Source: Halalkalibacter urbisdiaboli (GTDB lineage Bacteria; Bacillota; Bacilli; Bacillales; Bacillaceae_D). From it: a DNA stretch of 64,000 nt. The stretch is from contig NZ_MVJM01000001.1 in assembly GCF_002156385.1 (NCBI RefSeq), positions 1,099,839-1,163,838 on the forward strand, read 5' to 3'. The position numbers were made by a program, and so were the translations under genes. A model generated the notes under the pieces. It was not told the DNA's origin. It made no database searches and saw nothing but the letters and a program-made list of their open reading frames with translations. Below, piece after piece: positions 17,112 to 26,386 of the stretch; position 1 is the first letter of the stretch, and every line of letters starts with the position of its first letter.

Positions 17112-17153
17112 AGAGGACTGAAAAAGGGTGGTTTATCCTTTTTCAGTCCTCTT
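17112..17153 (-). terminator. Hairpin terminator of the YesS-like gene, with MITE-like ends
   Basis: AGAGGACTGAAAAAGG pairs with CCTTTTTCAGTCCTCT around a short loop. It follows the regulator gene and could terminate it. The arms share ACTGAAAAAGGGTGG with one end of the insertion at 20.54-20.71 kb, so this may be a solo end of the same mobile family. Confidence 0.6.
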
Positions 17154-17198
17154 TTGATACGAATCTACTTGTCTGACAGAAAACATCACTTACTTTGT

Positions 17199-19457
17199 TT
17201 ATGATTTTGCCTGCTTAAAGTTGCTTGGGGTCATTCCTTCAAATTTACGAAAGAATCGGTTGAAACTTTGAGCATTATTATAGCCTAACTCAGATGCGAT
17301 CTTAGTAATTGTCAGATTGGATTCCACAAGCATTTCTTTAGCTTTCTCGATTCTCCGAAGATTAAGGTTATCAATTAAACTTTGACCTGTCATCTCGTAT
17401 ACAATCCTCCGCATATAAGAATAACTAATTCCAATTTCCGCCGCCATTTCTTCAAAATCAATTTCCTCGCAATAATGTTCATCCAAATAGCTAAGAATAC
17501 GTTCCCCGTAATCGTTAGTCTGGAATGTTGGTTGTGTTAGGTACTGCATAATTTCGTCAAAAAAATCACAAAGATCGTTTTCAAGCTCATCCAATGTATC
17601 GATTGAAGCAAAATGCGTATAAATATTACCTCGTCCTGCAAAAATTCTCGCGGTGCTGACATTATTCTCTCTAAGATGCTTGATACAAATACCGACTAAC
17701 TGATGATAAATGAATAGAATATTATCATAGGAAATGTACTCAGCGGAACGAATTTCATCACCAATGACCTTCAGCTCTTTAATAATACTGTCGAGATCAC
17801 CGTTATCCATAAAGTTGAGAATACGTCTTTCACTATTAACGGGATAGATGTATTTTTGTTCATTGGCATTTTTCTTCTCCCAATAGGTAATACCGCCACT
17901 TCCTTTGACCATTCGGTGCTTAATCACTTCCATTGCTTCCCCGAAGCGCTCTGATACTAAATCCATATCGACAGTAGGACTGCTGACCCCGATCGTTACA
18001 GAATGATTCAAAACCTCCTCTGCATTATCCTTTATTTTTATAAGTGACTCATGAAAGAGCGAATCCGTTTCCTGTTTAAGTTGTTCATAATTGATGACGA
18101 TGACAAAGCAACCATTGCCTTGATAAATGCACCTAGCTATCACATCATTTGTAAACATACGCTCACAATTTGAAATAAAAAGGTATCGATGGTAGCTGCG
18201 AGCATCCGGATTGTACTTGCTAACATACTGTCTATATTGATCAATTGAAATAACAGCAACTATAAAGCAAGAAGCTGAAAACACTTCATCTGCTTGCGGA
18301 GACAATTCCCCTCGCAATAATTGATGAATAGCCAAACTATGGGAATCACGTTTGCGAATCGTCAGCATCTTATGAAGAGCTTCTTCCTTATCCTGCATCG
18401 TCCTGAATGCCTCATCGAGAAAAGCGAGCTCGTTCCTTCCTTTTGCCCCTAAATTAGTCCGTGAGCTCAAATTTTGCACTAGCTTCCTCACTGGCTTGGA
18501 CAACCAGGTCGCTAGAAAGAATGTTAATATGATTCCGACCAAAATAATAACGCTAGTAAGTAAAATGATTTTTTGTTGCAAGGCATGTGTCGTAATCATT
18601 AGTTCATTGACGGAATAAACCCCAACGTTTACCCATCCAAGCTTCTGAGAACGGGACCATGTATATAACATTCGTTCTCCTTCTAGTTCCCGGAACATGT
18701 ACCCTTCCCTTGAATCTTGCTCTAAAATTTCACGAATAACGGGAGTCTTTCTACCATCCTCTTGCAGATAGCTTTTGTCACTGTGAGAAATAATCATTCC
18801 TTTTGAATTCATAATGAAATATTCTTGTTTCCCGGCATCCGATGTACCAAAATATTGATCAAACTCTCTTTCTAAAAAATTGACAACAAGAATCCCACGT
18901 GTATTAGTTGAAAGTTGATTAAGAGGGAAAACATAGGATACGACGTTAATGCCCGAATCAAGCTTGCGTGAATACCATACACCTGTAATCCCCCTCCGCT
19001 CTTCAAGTGCTTCCTGCATCCAGTCGATAGACTCATATCTTCCTAAAGTCGTAACGCCTCGATCCGTTGAAATGACATAGTCAGAACCACTTAGATGAAA
19101 AAAGGAAGAATAAATTCCATTATCTCTTCGCTTTAGCTGCATCAGTTCCCTTAAAACGGCTCGTACTTCGAGAACATAAAAGTAATTTGAATTGATTTCA
19201 TTATAACTCTTGTAAGAATGAATGCGGTCGAATGTGTTCGTACTAGTAAGAGCCACTGTGTTCTGGGATAAGTTATTCAATGCTTTCTCGGTAAGCATAC
19301 GATTCGCATTCAATTCAGCTAAAGAAGATTCAGCAATCGCCTGTTCTGAATTCTGCAATATTTGCTTGCCGCTATACCAAGTTAAAATAGCAATTGGAGC
19401 AGCCATAATACAGAAAAGGATAACTGTTAATTGCAACATCATTGGAACTCGTTTCAT
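17199..19457 (-). CDS. Membrane-bound AraC-family regulator, YesS-like
   Basis: A 752-residue regulator with one membrane helix near residues 8-26, an extracellular sensor region to about residue 285, a second helix (LTSVIILVGIILTFFLATWL), a cytoplasmic middle region and a C-terminal AraC helix-turn-helix pair (about residues 650-750; MAAEIGISYSYMRRIVYEMT and ITKIASELGYNNAQSFNRFF). It matches the layout of YesS, which activates rhamnogalacturonan genes in B. subtilis. Its position inside a pectin locus supports the same job. The ligand is inferred, not read. Confidence 0.85.
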   Translation of the reverse strand: MKRVPMMLQLTVILFCIMAAPIAILTWYSGKQILQNSEQAIAESSLAELNANRMLTEKALNNLSQNTVALTSTNTFDRIHSYKSYNEINSNYFYVLEVRAVLRELMQLKRRDNGIYSSFFHLSGSDYVISTDRGVTTLGRYESIDWMQEALEERRGITGVWYSRKLDSGINVVSYVFPLNQLSTNTRGILVVNFLEREFDQYFGTSDAGKQEYFIMNSKGMIISHSDKSYLQEDGRKTPVIREILEQDSREGYMFRELEGERMLYTWSRSQKLGWVNVGVYSVNELMITTHALQQKIILLTSVIILVGIILTFFLATWLSKPVRKLVQNLSSRTNLGAKGRNELAFLDEAFRTMQDKEEALHKMLTIRKRDSHSLAIHQLLRGELSPQADEVFSASCFIVAVISIDQYRQYVSKYNPDARSYHRYLFISNCERMFTNDVIARCIYQGNGCFVIVINYEQLKQETDSLFHESLIKIKDNAEEVLNHSVTIGVSSPTVDMDLVSERFGEAMEVIKHRMVKGSGGITYWEKKNANEQKYIYPVNSERRILNFMDNGDLDSIIKELKVIGDEIRSAEYISYDNILFIYHQLVGICIKHLRENNVSTARIFAGRGNIYTHFASIDTLDELENDLCDFFDEIMQYLTQPTFQTNDYGERILSYLDEHYCEEIDFEEMAAEIGISYSYMRRIVYEMTGQSLIDNLNLRRIEKAKEMLVESNLTITKIASELGYNNAQSFNRFFRKFEGMTPSNFKQAKS

Positions 19458-19720
19458 ACGTAACCTCCTTCTCCAAATGATTCATACTCTCTCATTTATG
19501 CTACATCTCTCCAACAGCTCTACGAAAATTAATCTATCTAGAAGGGACAAACAAAGGGGGCGTGCTAATATGCCTAAATGGGTTTCATATGAGTCGCTCC
19601 TAAAATCCAGTACTATGGTCTTATTTGTATTTTCACAGCTTATGTAAAGGAAGGATAACAGATTACAGAAAAATAATGACACGAACATAAAAAGGGAAAA
19701 ACAAAAAAAGAACCCCTTCA

Positions 19721-19737
19721 TTAAAGCGCTTTCACAA
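19721..19737 (-). promoter_or_regulatory. Candidate cre (CcpA) site upstream of the YesS-like gene
   Basis: TTAAAGCGCTTTCA matches the cre consensus at 13 of 14 positions. It lies about 265 bases upstream of the regulator start, in a region (19458-19973) with no gene. Confidence 0.55.
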
Positions 19738-19806
19738 AAAGTAACTTAAAAAGCTCCGTAAACCTCCAACTGTTGAAATAGAGATAAGGACAATTACTGG
19801 TTCCTT

Positions 19807-19869
19807 GCATATTTTGATTGATAAGAGGCCAGCTCTTTAGTGCCCTCTTATCAATCAAACGAATATGCA
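19807..19869. repeat. Long inverted repeat
   Basis: TTGATTGATAAGAGG (19814-19828) pairs perfectly with CCTCTTATCAATCAA (19844-19858), and GCATAT pairs with ATATGC outside it. No T run follows on either strand, so it may stabilise the upstream message or be a small insertion. It follows the broken GH43 gene. Confidence 0.5.
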
Positions 19870-19973
19870 GAACGAGTATTCTTTTACTATTTTACCATTA
19901 TTAAGTAGTTATTTGTTTATCAACATCCACAAAATCTATTTTGCTCATATTATATGTTTCTTGTAGCAGACTG

Positions 19974-21146
19974 CTATTTGGATTGATTAACCGGTGATAC
20001 GATTTCCCCCTCCTTCGGCCCGTATTCTCTAAGTAACCTCTCATATTCTGCAGCGGTAATCGGTATGATGGAGCCGTGTCGTGGCTTAAAAGGAAGAGAA
20101 TAATGTTCTGGCATACTCCATTCTCCTGAATCCAAATTCGTCGTTTCAAGTGGTAGGTAGCCCCTCAACCCATATTCATCAATATACAAATACCACTTTT
20201 CTTCCTTGTTTGATTTAAAAATAATCGGACCTTCGCCGCGTACCATAAAGGCTTCCTCAATGTTTGGATTTAACGTCGTAACGTTTGTAGCCAGCAACGA
20301 ATCACTAGACTCTTGAAAAACATGCTTTCCTTTGGCAAAGCGATAAAATTTGTGATTTGCTCGGAGCATCGTCACATCAATGACAGAGTAGCCATAATCG
20401 ATAAACAGCCTTGGTTCTGAGAATTCCACAAAATCTTTCGTTTTACAATAGAGCATCCGGTGGTAGCGATTTTTATCAGAGCTATCAAGCATCGATGCCC
20501 AATAGACAATAAACTCCTCATTCTCATGATCAAATATGGAGGGAACTGAAAAACTACTTTTTGTAACTCAAAGAAGAAGTAATGGCTTCACTCGTTGCGC
20601 GCCTTGCTATAAGAAAACCCACTCATAGCAAGGCTTTCAAAACCAGGCAACGGCTCCGCACATTACTTAAAGGTCACTGAAAAAAGGGGAACCCACCCTT
20701 TTTCAGTGACCTGCAAATATGGCTTCAGGAGCCCATGTGCAACCAGCTTCAGGAGGTGCAAGATAAACCATTCTTTCGTTTGACCAATGGACAAGATCAC
20801 TAGACTCCCAAACCATCATTGCCTTGCTTCCCTCCGTTACTGCTCGGTCCCAGTTTCCGTTTCCTTGAATTTTTAAATCCGTGGCTAATAAATAGAAGGT
20901 ATGATTGAGCGGAGAGCGAATAATAAAGGGATCACGTACTCCTTTTTCTCCTAAATCAGACGTAAGGACAGGCTTTCCCCCGTTTAATTCTTGCCAATAT
21001 AGCGGATCATTCCCTTTACTTAAAGCAAAATAGACTTGCTCTCCATCTACTATATGCTCTGATTCTCCTTTGAAATACGTAAATAAATAACCTGCATAGT
21101 CTTCTTTGTTATCCATCGCTTCTCCTATCATGTATCTGACTTGCAT
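19974..21146 (-). pseudogene. GH43-like glycosidase gene disrupted by a small insertion
   Basis: The N-terminal part (147 codons, 20703-21146) and the C-terminal part (172 codons, 19974-20492) belong to one gene. Removing the insertion and one target copy rejoins WAPEAIF directly to DHENEEFIVYW in frame. The original was about 330 residues, with GH43-like catalytic blocks GVRDPFII (aspartate base), APEAIF (glutamate acid) and SVIDVTML. It lacks a signal peptide and probably acted on imported oligosaccharides. The gene follows the GH105 gene in the same direction. The insertion carries stops, so no full product is expected. Confidence 0.85.
20540..20713. mobile_element. MITE-like insertion, 174 bp, with 9-bp target duplication
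   Basis: CAAATATGG occurs at both boundaries (20531-20539 and 20714-20722). The ends carry the inverted motif ACTGAAAAA (left GGGAACTGAAAAA, right rc AGGTCACTGAAAAA). Internal arms include AAGTAATGGC near the left and CATTACTT near the right. No transposase is encoded. A sub-hairpin at the right end resembles the hairpin at 17112-17153. Confidence 0.85.
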
Positions 21147-21180
21147 CTAAATATCGTTAATGAATAGCTCTTTCATTTTC

Positions 21181-22272
21181 TTAATCAACCTTCAGATCAG
21201 TCTCTTCAAAATGATGCTGAACATTCGGATTCGCTTCATGCCATTCGACAAGCTCGATGACCGATGCTAGAAATGCTAACGTTAATCCTTGTCCCCAGCC
21301 TTGAGCCCACTTACGATCGATCTCAAGATACCCCTTCATATCCTTCATAACAGCCGTACCACCAGAAACATTTAGGACCCGGCCATTATCAGCTATATTG
21401 TCTAACACACCATGAAGGGCTTTCTGAACGTATTTTCCGTGTAGCGGATTACGTTGCATCACCATGGCTGCGGCGATTCCAGACGTTGCGGACACTTCCC
21501 CGTATGCATCCGGATAATCCAAGACAGTTCCCCAAAGCCCATCCTCTTTTTGTAGCTTTTTGATTGCAGCCAATTGATCACGCAAAGAGCAAATAATATG
21601 CATAAAGGGTGGATATAAGTAGGCTTCAGGTAACACTCTACCTACCCGTGACATTGTGTACGCCGCCCAAGCATTGGCACGAGCCCAATGAATACCGGAC
21701 ATATGATTCTTCTTGATGTTGTTATAGCCATGGTACCAAAGTGCGGAATCTTCATCCTGTAAATATTCAATATGCCAAACAAACTGGTGTAGCGCTTCAT
21801 CAATCAGATTACTTTTTTCCAGTAAAACCCCAACTCGAAGTTGGAAATAGGCAGCCATGAAAAGCGTATCGGCCCAGCATTGCTCCGCAAAATCATTATT
21901 GAGTGAAACCGTATGTTGAAGAACTCTGTCCCCAAACCGTAACGCTTTATGCTCCAAATAGTCGATTTTACTTAATATAATATCAAGATATTTCTGGTCT
22001 TTTGTATGTTCATAAAGGGTTAGAAGAATGTGGCCCATTGAGCACGTATTAACGGTCCAACCAGGGAGTCCTACCTTTAGGTACTCATCGACCCATTCAG
22101 CCATTCGCTCCAAATAACTCGTTTCTCCAGTTACATCAAAAGCACGGCTCACTCCATAAAAGGCAACACCACCCGGCCATTCCCACGTTAAATCCATATC
22201 TAACGTATAGTTGACAACACGATCTACAACTTCCTTTAACTCATCTAGAGTAGTATCAAAATTTAGTTTCAT
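21181..22272 (-). CDS. Unsaturated rhamnogalacturonyl hydrolase, GH105 (YteR/YesR-like)
   Basis: A 363-residue cytoplasmic enzyme that removes the unsaturated galacturonyl residue left by rhamnogalacturonan lyase. The length matches the YteR and YesR family, and the alpha6/alpha6-barrel blocks are recognisable: WPGGVAFYGVSRAF, CSMGHILLTLYE, and QCWADTLFMA, where D135 is the likely catalytic aspartate. Other family blocks are HWARANAWAAY and YLEIDRKWAQGWGQGL. There is no signal peptide. It lies downstream of the transporter genes and acts on the imported disaccharides. Confidence 0.9.
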   Translation of the reverse strand: MKLNFDTTLDELKEVVDRVVNYTLDMDLTWEWPGGVAFYGVSRAFDVTGETSYLERMAEWVDEYLKVGLPGWTVNTCSMGHILLTLYEHTKDQKYLDIILSKIDYLEHKALRFGDRVLQHTVSLNNDFAEQCWADTLFMAAYFQLRVGVLLEKSNLIDEALHQFVWHIEYLQDEDSALWYHGYNNIKKNHMSGIHWARANAWAAYTMSRVGRVLPEAYLYPPFMHIICSLRDQLAAIKKLQKEDGLWGTVLDYPDAYGEVSATSGIAAAMVMQRNPLHGKYVQKALHGVLDNIADNGRVLNVSGGTAVMKDMKGYLEIDRKWAQGWGQGLTLAFLASVIELVEWHEANPNVQHHFEETDLKVD

Positions 22273-22287
22273 ATTTCCTCCTTTTAA

Positions 22288-22314
22288 GAGCCCTTACTTG
22301 GATAGTAAGGGCTC
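22288..22314 (-). promoter_or_regulatory. Intercistronic stem-loop between binding-protein and GH105 genes
   Basis: GAGCCCTTAC and GTAAGGGCTC form a perfect 10-bp stem with a 7-base loop, 18 bases after the binding-protein stop. No long T run follows on the minus strand. It may protect the upstream mRNA so that the binding protein is made in excess, or attenuate downstream expression. Confidence 0.65.
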
Positions 22315-22331
22315 TACTGATTCGTTATTAT

Positions 22332-23957
22332 TTATTCAAAGTAATTGTACTGACCCGCATCAATGGCTGCCTGTTTTTCATCGAGAATTTCTTGATAACC
22401 AGCGTCTAGGTAGTGTTGCTTCGCTTTTTCATATTCCTCATCAAATTTTTCTTCAGGACCAAGTACAACCTTCAAGTAAAGTTCTTGGAATAGTGCGTTC
22501 AAGTCCGCCTGGTATTCGTTTTGACTCTCAATGACAGTGGTGAACAACGCATCTGGTGTAAGATACTCTCTTATCTCTTCTTGATTCTTGAACATATCAT
22601 TAACGATATACTCGAAACCTGGAGGAGACCAAAAGTTTTCCATCGCTTTACGAGTCTTTTCCTCTGAACCGAAGTATGGAGCTTCCGTCACGACGGCCCA
22701 GTAGTCTTTGTTATTATTCATAGATAGTTTTGCTTCACCACTATATTCACTATTTCTTATTGGTAAGCCTTCCGAATCAAGCGTATAGGTCTCGCCTTCG
22801 ATACCATTCTGCAATTTGAATAAGTTATCTGGCTGACTCAGCCACTCAAGATACATCCATACAGCAATTCGTTCCTCATCCGTCGCAGCCTCGTTAATTC
22901 CCATAATTAATCCGAATGGGAAATTGGCACGTCCTTGTGGCTTGCGTCCTTCTGGCACGCCTGCATATGGAGGTATCACGGCAAACTCAGCTTCTGGGTT
23001 ATTTTTTAATACAGCTTCGAACAGATCCGTATTGCTAGAAATGTATTCTCCATATGTTCCTGTTCTACCTGCAACAAATTCACCCTTAATGTCCTCACGC
23101 AAATAGAATTCTTGGTCAATTAATCCATTGTGATATTGATAACTCAAATTGCGAAGCCAACGCTCTGTGTCTTCCGTTGTAAAATCAGCAACCATTAAGT
23201 CCGAATATAGAGCACGGTATTCTGGGTCGATCGGCCAATCACGGAAAGCATAGTTATAATTGTAGATATTTGCTGTTAAAGCACCACCTAAAGTACCTAG
23301 CCCTGCTTCCTTCCATTTGTGAGCCATTTCATTAAACTTCTCGAGAGACGTCAAATCTTCTACTTTCATTCCAACCTTTTCAACCCAATCCTTTCGAATA
23401 ATTGAAACATAGTTAGAGAAGTCTGGTCGCTCTGCAAAAAAGAAAATATTTTCTCCGTCCACGACACTATATTGGTCAATGGTTTCTTTTAAATTCTCCC
23501 AATATGTCGGAGCATACTCGGCAATTTCATCTAAATCTAATGGCTGTAAAACACCAGAACCATAATAGGATAATGCCTGTGGCATGTCATAATGGTAGAT
23601 AATATCTGGTGCGTTTCCAGAAGCAAGTAGCTGTTGAAAATCTGTCACTTCATTGGAACGGGAAATCGGGACAAAATTCACATCGATGTTATGTTGCTTA
23701 CCGAACTCCTCTTGGATCCAACGCGTATAGTAATTATCTGCTACATTCCAGCCTTCAAAAGCTCGATCATACACCGGGATATCGAGACTAACTGTTTCTG
23801 GAAATTTCATGTCACCTTCATTAGGTATATTTTCTGTTTCCTTTGAAGTTGATGAGTCATCCTCATTATTATTAGCTGCGTTATTTGAACAAGCCGCTAG
23901 CAAACTACCAATTGTAAATATAGCTATTACTATAAGAAAGAATTTTCTTTTCACCAT
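22332..23957 (-). CDS. ABC sugar importer lipoprotein (YtcQ/LplA-like binding protein)
   Basis: A 541-residue extracellular solute-binding lipoprotein. The lipobox is LLAAC with lipid-anchored C23 after a basic, hydrophobic signal. The length and the pattern of ordered blocks (PDIIYHYDMPQALSYYGSG; GINEAATDEERIAVWMYLEW) fit the YtcQ/LplA branch, which binds pectin-derived oligosaccharides. It lies directly after two permease genes and before the GH105 gene. The substrate is inferred from context. Confidence 0.88.
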   Translation of the reverse strand: MVKRKFFLIVIAIFTIGSLLAACSNNAANNNEDDSSTSKETENIPNEGDMKFPETVSLDIPVYDRAFEGWNVADNYYTRWIQEEFGKQHNIDVNFVPISRSNEVTDFQQLLASGNAPDIIYHYDMPQALSYYGSGVLQPLDLDEIAEYAPTYWENLKETIDQYSVVDGENIFFFAERPDFSNYVSIIRKDWVEKVGMKVEDLTSLEKFNEMAHKWKEAGLGTLGGALTANIYNYNYAFRDWPIDPEYRALYSDLMVADFTTEDTERWLRNLSYQYHNGLIDQEFYLREDIKGEFVAGRTGTYGEYISSNTDLFEAVLKNNPEAEFAVIPPYAGVPEGRKPQGRANFPFGLIMGINEAATDEERIAVWMYLEWLSQPDNLFKLQNGIEGETYTLDSEGLPIRNSEYSGEAKLSMNNNKDYWAVVTEAPYFGSEEKTRKAMENFWSPPGFEYIVNDMFKNQEEIREYLTPDALFTTVIESQNEYQADLNALFQELYLKVVLGPEEKFDEEYEKAKQHYLDAGYQEILDEKQAAIDAGQYNYFE

Positions 23958-23987
23958 GAATAACCTCCATTTTTTAAAATTATTTTG

Positions 23988-24887
23988 CTATTCCTTAACA
24001 GAACCTAGCATAACACCACGAACAAAATACTTTTGCACAAACGGGTATACACAAATAATAGGAAGTGTTGCAAAGACCACAACGGCCGCTTTAAGGACTT
24101 CAGGGCTAGTTGTTTGTACAAACGTCATCTCAGTTTGAAAGCTTTCACTCGCCTGAACAACAAGATAATACAATTTAAGCTGTAATGGTCGTAATGTCGT
24201 TTCATACCGAATATAAAATAGAGCATCTTGATAACCATTCCAACGACCAACTGCGTAGAAGAGGGACAACGTCGCAAGTATCGGTTTCGAAAGCGGAAGG
24301 ACAATATTCCATAGAATTCGGAAATGATTTGCTCCATCCATTCTAGCCGACTCCTCTAAACTGACAGGAACTGTGCTAGTAATCGAACTTTTTAAAATGA
24401 GTAGATTAAAAGCACTAAATGCACCTGGAAGCACAAGAGACCAAATGGTATCGAGCATGCCCAGTTTGTTAACAAGTAAATAGTCGGGAATAATACCGCC
24501 AGTAAAGTACAACGTAACCATAAACATGGCTGTTATAAATGTACGCCCTTTTAATTGCTTTCGAGAAAGAGGGTAAGCAGCACAAATGGTAATAATCATG
24601 CCCAGAACCGTAAACAGAACGGTAATGAGAACGCTAACATAAAGTGATTGCAAAATGCTTTTATCGGATAATATTTGGTAATACGCATCAAAATTAAGTT
24701 CTCTAGGCCAAAGAAATACTTTATTTGCCACGACATAGGCATCATTACTTAACGATTTAGCCAACACATGAACAAAAGGCAATAGACACGTTAATGATGA
24801 AACGATAAGTATTAAACGAATACCTATATCCCATATATCAAAGCGTCTAGACTGGTTCACGTAAGTGCTACGATCGGATAGCTTCAT
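23988..24887 (-). CDS. ABC sugar importer permease (YtcP-like)
   Basis: A 299-residue permease of the CarB-type sugar import family with six hydrophobic segments. The EAA loop that contacts the ATPase is SLEESARMDGANHFRILWNI at about residues 190-210. ATG 24887 is preferred because AAGGAGGT precedes it; an in-frame upstream start lacks support. It pairs with the permease encoded upstream. No ATPase gene is present, so a shared MsmX-type ATPase from elsewhere in the genome is expected. Confidence 0.88.
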   Translation of the reverse strand: MKLSDRSTYVNQSRRFDIWDIGIRLILIVSSLTCLLPFVHVLAKSLSNDAYVVANKVFLWPRELNFDAYYQILSDKSILQSLYVSVLITVLFTVLGMIITICAAYPLSRKQLKGRTFITAMFMVTLYFTGGIIPDYLLVNKLGMLDTIWSLVLPGAFSAFNLLILKSSITSTVPVSLEESARMDGANHFRILWNIVLPLSKPILATLSLFYAVGRWNGYQDALFYIRYETTLRPLQLKLYYLVVQASESFQTEMTFVQTTSPEVLKAAVVVFATLPIICVYPFVQKYFVRGVMLGSVKE

Positions 24888-24977
24888 TTTTTTACCTCCT
24901 TCCTTGTTATTCAGCATGTTTTTAGACAAAAGGAAAACAGTCTCACTGTTAATAGGTCATCGAACGATTTTTCACTA

Positions 24978-25946
24978 TTATAGAATTCCGTCTTCCCCTA
25001 GCTTTTTTGCAATCCGATCTGCAAGTAACACGAGAATAAGTCCGATAATCGCTTGAAACAGTCCTAGTGCAGTCGCACGACTGAAATCACCATTTTCAAT
25101 CCCCCATCGGAATACTAAAATTGGGATCGTCGTCGTAAATTCAGTGGTTGCCATGTTTTGCAATGCATACACTCGTTCAAATGATCCACCCATGACATGC
25201 CCCAAACTCAAAATCAATAAGACTACGATCGTCGGTCGAATGCATGGTAGGGTTACGTGCCACATCTTACGCCATCTTCCTGCACCATCAACAGTTGCAG
25301 CTTCATATAATTCGGGGTTCACGCCACTCATAGCAGCGAGGTAAATAATCGTCCCCCATCCCATGCTTTGCCAGACACCTATCGCGAGATAGCTGAATAA
25401 CCAATGAAGATCACTTTGAAGAAACGGAATCCGGTTACCTCCAAGCTCTGCGATGAAATTATTCACCATTCCGCTTCCCAAACCAAGCAATTGATAAGCC
25501 AACGCTCCAATAATCACCCAAGAAAGAAAATGCGGTAAATAAAGGATTGTTTGGTTCACTCGTTTGAAGACATTTCCTTTTATCTCGTTAATTAACAACG
25601 CGAGCATAATCGGTATCGTAAAACTAAGGATAAGATCCGACACATTTAATAGCAGCGTATTACGAACGGCTTTTCCGAAATCAGGTCTAGCGAATAATTT
25701 CCTGAATACATCGAATCCAACCCACTCACTAGCCCAAAAGCCTTTAATAATATTGTAATCTTTAAAAGCAATTAGGAGACCAGACAAGGGTAAATACTTA
25801 AAAACGAACGCAAACGATATTGGAATGAACAAAAGAAAGTAGAGCTGCCAGTCTCGACGAAGATAGTAGAAAATGTTCTTTTTTTTATGCTCCACATGTA
25901 TAAAAGCGGTTTCATTTTTTTGATTTATATCGACCTTTGTTTTCAA
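24978..25946 (-). CDS. ABC sugar importer permease (YteP/LplB-like)
   Basis: A 322-residue permease with six hydrophobic segments and the EAA loop NPELYEAATVDGAGRWRKMW at about residues 205-225. The N-terminal tail is long and charged (ENVEHKKK-like), as in LplB and YteP. TTG 25946 is preceded by GGGAGGTGA. It is the first gene of the transporter operon, with a cre-like site about 150 bases upstream. Confidence 0.88.
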   Translation of the reverse strand: MKTKVDINQKNETAFIHVEHKKKNIFYYLRRDWQLYFLLFIPISFAFVFKYLPLSGLLIAFKDYNIIKGFWASEWVGFDVFRKLFARPDFGKAVRNTLLLNVSDLILSFTIPIMLALLINEIKGNVFKRVNQTILYLPHFLSWVIIGALAYQLLGLGSGMVNNFIAELGGNRIPFLQSDLHWLFSYLAIGVWQSMGWGTIIYLAAMSGVNPELYEAATVDGAGRWRKMWHVTLPCIRPTIVVLLILSLGHVMGGSFERVYALQNMATTEFTTTIPILVFRWGIENGDFSRATALGLFQAIIGLILVLLADRIAKKLGEDGIL

Positions 25947-26098
25947 AATCTCACCTCCCTATTATTAAATAAAATTTTTTTATCCCCGTTTGCTGGCGTT
26001 GTGGCTGAAGGGGTTAGTCATAATGTTAATCAAGCTAAACACTAGAGTAAATCGTGAATATTGATTATCATATTTTACAATTGATGAAAACTAGCTAA

Positions 26099-26112
26099 TG
26101 TAGGCGTTTTCA
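26099..26112 (-). promoter_or_regulatory. Candidate cre (CcpA) site upstream of the transporter operon
   Basis: TGTAGGCGTTTTCA matches the cre consensus at 13 of 14 positions. It lies in the 440-base gap (25947-26386) that must hold the operon promoter; apart from the terminator at its left side nothing else was seen there. Confidence 0.55.
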
Positions 26113-26309
26113 CGGGGCGGAATGGTCATTTTTAAAGGTCATAATCAAAATTAATACCTTGTTCTAGAGTGACTATAAACCGTTTCTTACGCCTTAAAAA
26201 TTACTTACTGAAACATTACAAGCTTAATAGGTAGACGCCCTCAAATTATCAAAAAGCAAATTCAAATAAGGACATATACTAATTTAGTTCTTAAAGGAAA
26301 AAAGAAAGT

Positions 26310-26343
26310 AACCTTCTTACACTAGTACCAGTGTAAGAAGGCT
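26310..26343 (-). terminator. Terminator of the secreted arabinanase gene
   Basis: CCTTCTTACACT and AGTGTAAGAAGG form a perfect 12-bp stem, followed on the minus strand by a T-rich tract (TTACTTTCTTTTTT). It lies about 45 bases after the arabinanase stop. Confidence 0.85.
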
Positions 26344-26386
26344 ACTCCTTTTATTCGAGTCGCTATATTAAGTTATATAATCCGAA

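Noticed and set aside
17112-17153. A second complete MITE
   Set aside because: Only one hairpin with similar arms is present; there is no second end or target duplication.
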